Part shown: one piece after another, positions 58,444 to 64,000 of the stretch | How positions within the stretch are numbered: position 1 is the stretch's first letter | Layout: each line of letters starts with the position of its first letter | NCBI GenBank assembly: GCA_002633005.1 | Contig: NMRA01000044.1 | Span: forward strand, 526,594-590,593 | Direction: 5' to 3' | Origin: Phoronis australis | Lineage: Eukaryota > Phoronida > Phoronidae | DNA length: 64,000 bases | The notes under the pieces: model-generated | What the model was told of the DNA's origin: nothing | The model's input: the letters and a program-made list of their open reading frames with translations, nothing else | Database searches by the model: none | Program-made: the position numbers and the translations under genes

Positions 58444-60348
58444 AATAGCGAATGTGCAAATCTCAATGCGCATGCCCCACACCAGTTCCTCCCTGTTGCA
58501 TTGTGGGATAGTTTGTATGCCTAGCAGCAGCCATGTGAGAGTTTCTACACAGAAGAGATTATTATATTTCAGCTGCCGTTTTTAATTATTAAGACTAGAA
58601 ACGTATGTTAGAAATTCTCAGTATCGTATTAAAATTATAAATTTTTTTAAAAAATTTGTACAATCCAAGACATGTGCTTATAGTTTACCTGGCTCCGGTA
58701 TCCAATCTCCGTACTCAGACTGGCGAATCATACTCAAACTCACACTTCATACTCACCGCACTTCATTGCCGCCAATTTTTAAAGTCCTTCTTACTACGAT
58801 TCCTGGCAACTAGCGAATGCTAATCCCATGTCGATGAGTCATTACAAGGGTCAAAAGAAGCTGTGGGGCGGCGGAGATTTCCGGGATTGAAGTGCGTGTG
58901 CAACTGTTTGTACGGTTTCCTAAGGAAAGTTAATGAAAACAATTTGCTTCCCTGTCAGATTTCACAAAATAGTTTAGTCATCGATAATTCCTCAATCTCC
59001 GAATGATATTCCAGAGTTTTTTTGCCGATTGATGAGTAGACGTCTCGTCCCGTTCACTGATGAACTCTGAATGCCTGCCGTAGTGTTTTTAACTCCGCGC
59101 CAAATGTCAGCTATCTTGATACATCCCTGTAAATTGCAAAGATACAGTATCAAAGTTTTGACATCAGTATAGGCCTACACGGCAATGGGTTGTATGCAAG
59201 AGAGAGCAGGGGTTGACCAGTAACCAAGCAACTGCTGCCCAAATGTCGACTCGGGAGTTTCGGGCTGACGTGGACAATTGGTTTAGGCTACTAGAAAAGA
59301 ACATCACCTCTGGCAATTAATGTACAAACTTTTGAAATTCGACCTCCCGTCAAAGAAAACGTGCAATTCGATCTCTCCCTTAAAAATGTCGGTTGCAAGC
59401 CTGTGATATGGTACCCGACACCCGTACCGGGGTCACCGGCACACCACTGCGTAATGAAAAAGATAATTTCAATATGCCGTCAGTCGTTTGGTGTGACCAT
59501 GCCAATTTTAGGAGTAATGAGTCAAGTGTAGGCCGGGAGGAATGACCTCTGACTAAATCAGACACTCATGAGATTTCGGCTGCTCCACTGCGGCCGACTG
59601 ACTAATTTCTTTGATAAGCTGTTTCAAATTTCTTGAGACATTTTCCGGCGGGAGATAATTAAGGAACTCCAAAAGTAAAGCTTAATAATTGGCAAATGTA
59701 TCAAGAAATGGTAGGAGAATATTGTATTGAACAGTTACAGAACACTCAGCATTCCACGTTATACTCCTGTAATTGTAGCGAGAGCTGACGATAACATAGT
59801 TGCTAGAGTAGTCGATGCGAATATAGGGAGCGCTGAATCAGGGCGACTTTTCTTGGTTTTTCATTTCACTTCATACATGTAACTGAAGAGTTTCATAGCA
59901 ATTCGAGTGCGATTCTCAGATTTGAGTACGTTTGGAGTCTGCTCGAAATGTGACATTAAATACGCTTTTTCGAGTAGGCCTACGACTCCAGTGAGCACGA
60001 TTTTGAGTATAAAATCTCGAGTATGAGTATGAGCATGACGGAGATTGCAGACCGGGCTCTGGAGTCATAGTCGACGGATTTGGGGTGTGGCAACGTTGAC
60101 TTTGTTCATTTCCAAAACATTTCTATACAGTTGCGTGCTTCCTGCACTAGTTACTGATTCGTTTAATATTAATTTTTGAATAAGAATTCAAATGAAATAA
60201 CTTTATTGGCCGCTTCTGTGCTAAATATTCGTTACAACAACACCCGGCAACACTGTACAAAATCGGTTGTCAAGCGATCGAGGCATACATTTCTCATAAT
60301 GCAACTGCGGCGGCAAATTCAAGATGACGGATTGGCACATTCGCTATT
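58444..60348. mobile_element. DNA transposon with long diverged terminal inverted repeats
   Basis: The left end reads aatagcgaatgtgc, and the right end reversed reads the same. Inside, further blocks match in inverted order: gttgcattgtggga with gttgcattatgaga, tgtatgcct in both, and caatctccgt with nearby catactcaaact-like words at 58700 and 60000. The inverted repeats thus seem to extend about 300 bases with decay. The interior has no transposase. Confidence 0.6.
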
Positions 60349-60721
60349 TTAAGTGGGCATTCGAAATACATGTGGTATCGAGAACAGCTACTGTGTTTCG
60401 TCTAAAGTTGATGAACTTGATTTCATATTATTCAGTCCAGATGCAGTCTTGCACAGGCGTTATCATAAAACTCAAATATATTTATTCATTTGTATGAGAT
60501 ACTAAACCAGAACATATCAAACAAAAGGCATGTTCACACTGGAGACATACCATCCGAGTCTATTTCGTGTACGTGAATGACGTCATGATCTTTCCTCGCG
60601 TTCGGGTCCGCTATGGTTTTTACTGGAGTTTTTGATGAATGGCATCCCATGGTGCTGTAAGCTGAAAGTCTGAAAACGAGTACACATTTTAAAACAGGCA
60701 GAGCTGACATGACTTTTAAAG

Positions 60722-61032
60722 CTGTTGGCCCCGAAATTGGCGAATAAGACCGCTAAAATTCAAAATACACAGAACTGTCCGTGTCATATACAATATGAAC
60801 TTTGACCAGAGTTAAAAAATCTCCAATGCCGCCTGTACCTGCATTCTCAAATAACAATCGTGGGAAAAATAACCAATGTCTTTGGACAAATCTGATCCGG
60901 TATTAGCGTTACAGAAGTTAAGGACTGGCGTCTCTGGGATTTTCTTGTAGCCGCATCAAAGATAATGATTCGTTTCGATCTATTATATTAAAAACGGTTA
61001 GGCGTCTTATTCGCCAATCTTGTGTCCAGCAA
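60722..61032. mobile_element. Miniature inverted-repeat element
   Basis: The left end carries attggcgaataagaccgc and the right end, reversed, carries attggcgaataagacgcc, with related outer bases (gttggcc and gttgctgg). The interior is about 250 bases and non-coding. Confidence 0.65.
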
Positions 61033-62049
61033 CTTAATAATGAAACATGAGCAATGTTTGAGTGAGAATATTCTTGTGTTTGTCAGGGTCATCTCCCAAG
61101 GCGGAAACGAACCCATCCTTTATGTAAAAACATTTTGATTTAGGTCGCTTACTGTATTGAAATTGGTCTCGCCTTGTTCCGTGCTAGGATTATTGATGAT
61201 TTCCAGACTTAAAGAGAACTGACCACGTAGGGTTACATCACGAGAATACGTGAGATGTTGCCGTGCATTTTAAACGAGAACACGTGATTTTGGCTAGATT
61301 TTAGCGAGGACCTAGCGTAGGTCCCAGCGTTACTGAACCCTACCCCAGTTATTATTGCTTGAGACTTGGTGTAATGATTTTTATCACGGCGGGTTAGTTT
61401 CAGTCGTCAAAGGTGTATGACGTCAGAGAAATTACAGGGAATTTATTAAAACTACAGATAAGAACGCGATTGCGTTGTTTTGGAAGAGCAACTGCGCATG
61501 TGAAGACATTTACTGAAGCGCAGGCTCATTGATGTCATTTTGTTGCTAAAAATTGCTCATTGAAATTTGCTATTTATTTCTGATGACATTATAGTACTTG
61601 CTTAACGCTGATTAAAAAATATCAGATTTCCAAACCACACGGTAAATTTGTCACCTGGTTTACTACATGTGTACGTCAAAAGAAGCCAAGAATTTGTCAG
61701 CTGGTTGTCGTTGACTCGCTGAAGGTAACACTGCCTTCGTTGATAGCGGGTCGGTCGAAAAAAAGTTCATTGAACTAAATTAAAGCGGAGTAGCATCTTT
61801 AATTTGGTGGGGATGCCCATGTTTAATTATGTTTCGCACGGTGTAGTAGCAATAGACGCCATGTTAAAAATCATTCTCGATATTTAGTTAGCGTCAAAAT
61901 GACCCTCTTTATTATTTAGGATGGGCAGAAGAGAGATAAATGATTCTTGAGTTTGAGCTTAGTTTCGTCTCCGACTCTCTGCTGGGTTGAATTTCTCAAA
62001 TTTGATTTGACCTAATGCTGTGTTCTCTGTTTGTAACTTTGAATACTCA

Positions 62050-62197
62050 GCGGCGGATCCAGGATTTTGAGTTAGGTGGGAAGGGGGTAGGGCAGAGTAT
62101 TATCCAGGATTTTGCAAGTCAGACATTCGCACCCCCATACTGCCAAATGGAATCTGGGAGAATTTTAGGGCCCCCTTGACCACCGAATCCGCCACTC
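62050..62197. mobile_element. hAT-like miniature element
   Basis: Starts agcggcggatccaggattt and ends in an inverted gaatccgccact. The GGCGGATCCAG-type terminus is common among hAT-derived miniature elements. Similar atactca words flank both ends and may be the target duplication. Confidence 0.6.
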
Positions 62198-63930
62198 ATA
62201 CTCACCCATCACCATTCCAATTTCAGACTTAAAATAGGATAAAATTAAGGCATGTTTCAGTGACTGAAAAACATGGTACAGCTCGGAAATCATATCAAGG
62301 GCAATCTTGCAAATCGTATGCCACATTACTTACAAACAGCAAATATGTTTCTTGCATTTCGGGATCAAAACTTATTTCCGACCCTAAAAGAAATTCGGCC
62401 AGTGACTCGTAAAAAGCTTCAAATTCGATACTGACCGGGTTAGCCAATCTTTCAAAAATCAATTTCTTTGGACGGTAAATAATTTTTGAGACCACATTAT
62501 TGGAGTTAGCAACCTAGTTTCGGATTTTCATTTTTAGTTCGTAAGTGCGACTTAACAAAGAAATGACCTGATTCATTGAGCCGGCACAACTCACCTGCTT
62601 TAAATTGGCTCTTATCCCTTGAGTCTATTGCAAAAACTGGCAATTCTCTTATGTCCTTGTTTTAATTGCACAGATGACTGTTGTAACAACAGTATTTGAT
62701 AATTCACCAATTAACAGCCTTGCGACCGTCATGATGTGCGAAATATGTAAGACAAATACAGAGATTACATAAAATAAATAACTAGGATTAGTCAGATTTC
62801 CTAATCGAGCATTTGTACAGCGACCCACATTCACAACGTTTACAAACATTGAATACGTCATAGTGACCCGCCGAAGGAGCGAGTTCCGTAGACGCAAGAG
62901 TAGTAACCGAATTGGCCACCCTCACAGGAGCACAGATCAGTTTTCACCGGGCTTTGCCTGGTAGTGCTCGAGTCACTGGATTTGCTGCCTTTCTTCCACT
63001 CTGTTAAGAGCTACACATGACCATAGAAACTTCACCCCGTCTCGTATTTTTGACTTTTTCACTTTCACTGAAAAGGAAGGAAAGCTTCGAAAAACGATGG
63101 GAAAAAACGTACAACTGACAGTTTTCAGCCGAAAACCACCACTTCCCTGCCAACACTAGATACGGAAAGCAAATAGGTTCCAAAAGTATGACCAAAATGC
63201 TATCATCTATTTGCAGCTCTGGGTTGTTTGAGGCTACAGTGAAATTGCATCATATTTCTCAATCGCTGCACAGAAACACCACAACTTGAATGCCATAGTG
63301 GCCGCCATTTTGACGAAAGTATATGTATAGCCGAATTAGGAGACTTTTCTCACTCCCAACACTCCTAACCTACGTCAAAAATGCCGCCAAACCTGGCCTA
63401 CCCCAACTATTTAATTTCTGTGCAATGCAAATTTTCCACGGCTATGTCATCTAATGGTACAGTGTCACCAAAAGAAAGAGGGAAAGTTTTTTGGATTAAC
63501 AAATAAAACTCACACTGCGAGAGTGTTAAAGGTGTTACATTTCGGGTGCTTTTACAATTTTGTTTTTCTGTAAGTATGTAAAACGCACTAAGTCAGTTTC
63601 GGCCACATTTGGAGTTGAGTACGCAACCTACGCCACGTGTTAGTGATATTTCACAGTCAAAAAGTAAACCACGGTAACCACATTTAAAAGCTGCCAACAC
63701 TTCTGTCAACTTCAAATTCTGACACGGTTTATGCGTCCTAGACCAAAATGGCTAGCTACGTTTGTTCATTCAATAGGATATTAAATGCCTCCATTTTTGG
63801 GGCAAATGCCACCCTCCTTCGTCTCCCTTCTGATGAACACACAGAAGTCTTTTGCCACTCTACTGGCCAGGAAAATTTTCGTCGCAGGATCAAAAATTTC
63901 CTTGCATTATTAAAACCTCATAAAACTCAC
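62198..63930. other. No gene recognised
   Basis: No exon could be supported on either strand. A - strand frame of 66 codons (62295-62495) looks somewhat protein-like but matches no family I know. On the - strand around 63301-63315 there is an AAAATGGCGGC (YY1-type) motif, which can mark a promoter or start codon, but no gene body was seen. Confidence 0.4.
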
Positions 63931-63935
63931 AAAAT

Positions 63936-64000
63936 CTGGTGGCGCTGCGTCAACGCAGTGGCTTGCGAAGAGAAAGATCCCGGGGTTGAATCCCAATGCG
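63936..64000 (+). repeat. tRNA-like sequence at the window edge (SINE head)
   Basis: Reads gtggcgctgcgtcaacgcag, then a B-box-like ggggttgaatccc, resembling the tRNA-derived head of a SINE. It is cut by the window end, so it cannot be typed. Confidence 0.45.

Noticed and set aside
60576-60584. tgacgtca (CRE-like) site
   Set aside because: A single 8-base match with no gene start nearby is not evidence of regulation.
63295-63320. YY1-type motif as a gene start on the - strand
   Set aside because: The frame after the ATG stops after about 24 codons and no donor or further exon was found.

Overview
The window is nuclear DNA from an animal with intron-rich genes, AT-rich introns and many interspersed repeats. 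It holds no prokaryotic genes or operons. The proteins read as invertebrate, most plausibly an invertebrate deuterostome (acorn worm, echinoderm or lancelet type), but the sequence does not settle the phylum. Four single N characters (4051, 18388, 30548, 47154) mark joins. At three of them the sequence on one side is repeated on the other with small differences, which is what unmerged allelic contig ends from a highly heterozygous individual look like.

Three protein genes can be supported. (1) A PDZD8 orthologue on the + strand occupies 5824-26878. Eighteen exons give about 999 C-terminal residues: most of the lipid-transfer SMP domain, then PDZ, C2, C1 zinc finger, a coiled coil and an acidic tail. 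Its first exon or exons (membrane anchor and start of SMP) lie left of the window. (2) A small ATOX1-like copper chaperone on the - strand occupies 32416-34527. Two exons were found; the tiny start exon was not. (3) An acid ceramidase-like gene (ASAH1 family) on the + strand occupies 41491-55911. It has 11 exons and about 386 codons including a signal peptide. Exons 3-5 appear twice around the gap at 47154. Its ninth exon carries an in-frame TGA and differs at two catalytic positions.

Layout: 1-5.8 kb is PDZD8 upstream or intron sequence with a 1.43 kb duplication at a gap. 5.8-26.9 kb is PDZD8, whose introns hold minisatellites, DNA-transposon remnants, a tRNA-derived repeat and two notable hairpins. 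26.9-32.4 kb is 3' UTR and repeats. 32.4-34.5 kb is ATOX1. 34.5-41.5 kb is gene-poor, with a decayed array of small palindromes flanked by two roughly 0.6 kb direct repeats. 41.5-56.1 kb is the acid ceramidase gene. 56.1-64 kb has no gene I can support, only several terminal-inverted-repeat elements and a tRNA-like tail at the right edge.

Functionally, PDZD8 tethers the ER to late endosomes and lysosomes and moves lipids, acid ceramidase hydrolyses ceramide in lysosomes, and ATOX1 ferries copper to Golgi ATPases. The genes are neighbours here, but nothing in the sequence shows joint regulation. The observations most worth a second look are a 33-bp minisatellite that copies a PDZD8 splice donor five times in frame within the coiled-coil region, and the decayed-looking ninth exon of the ceramidase gene.
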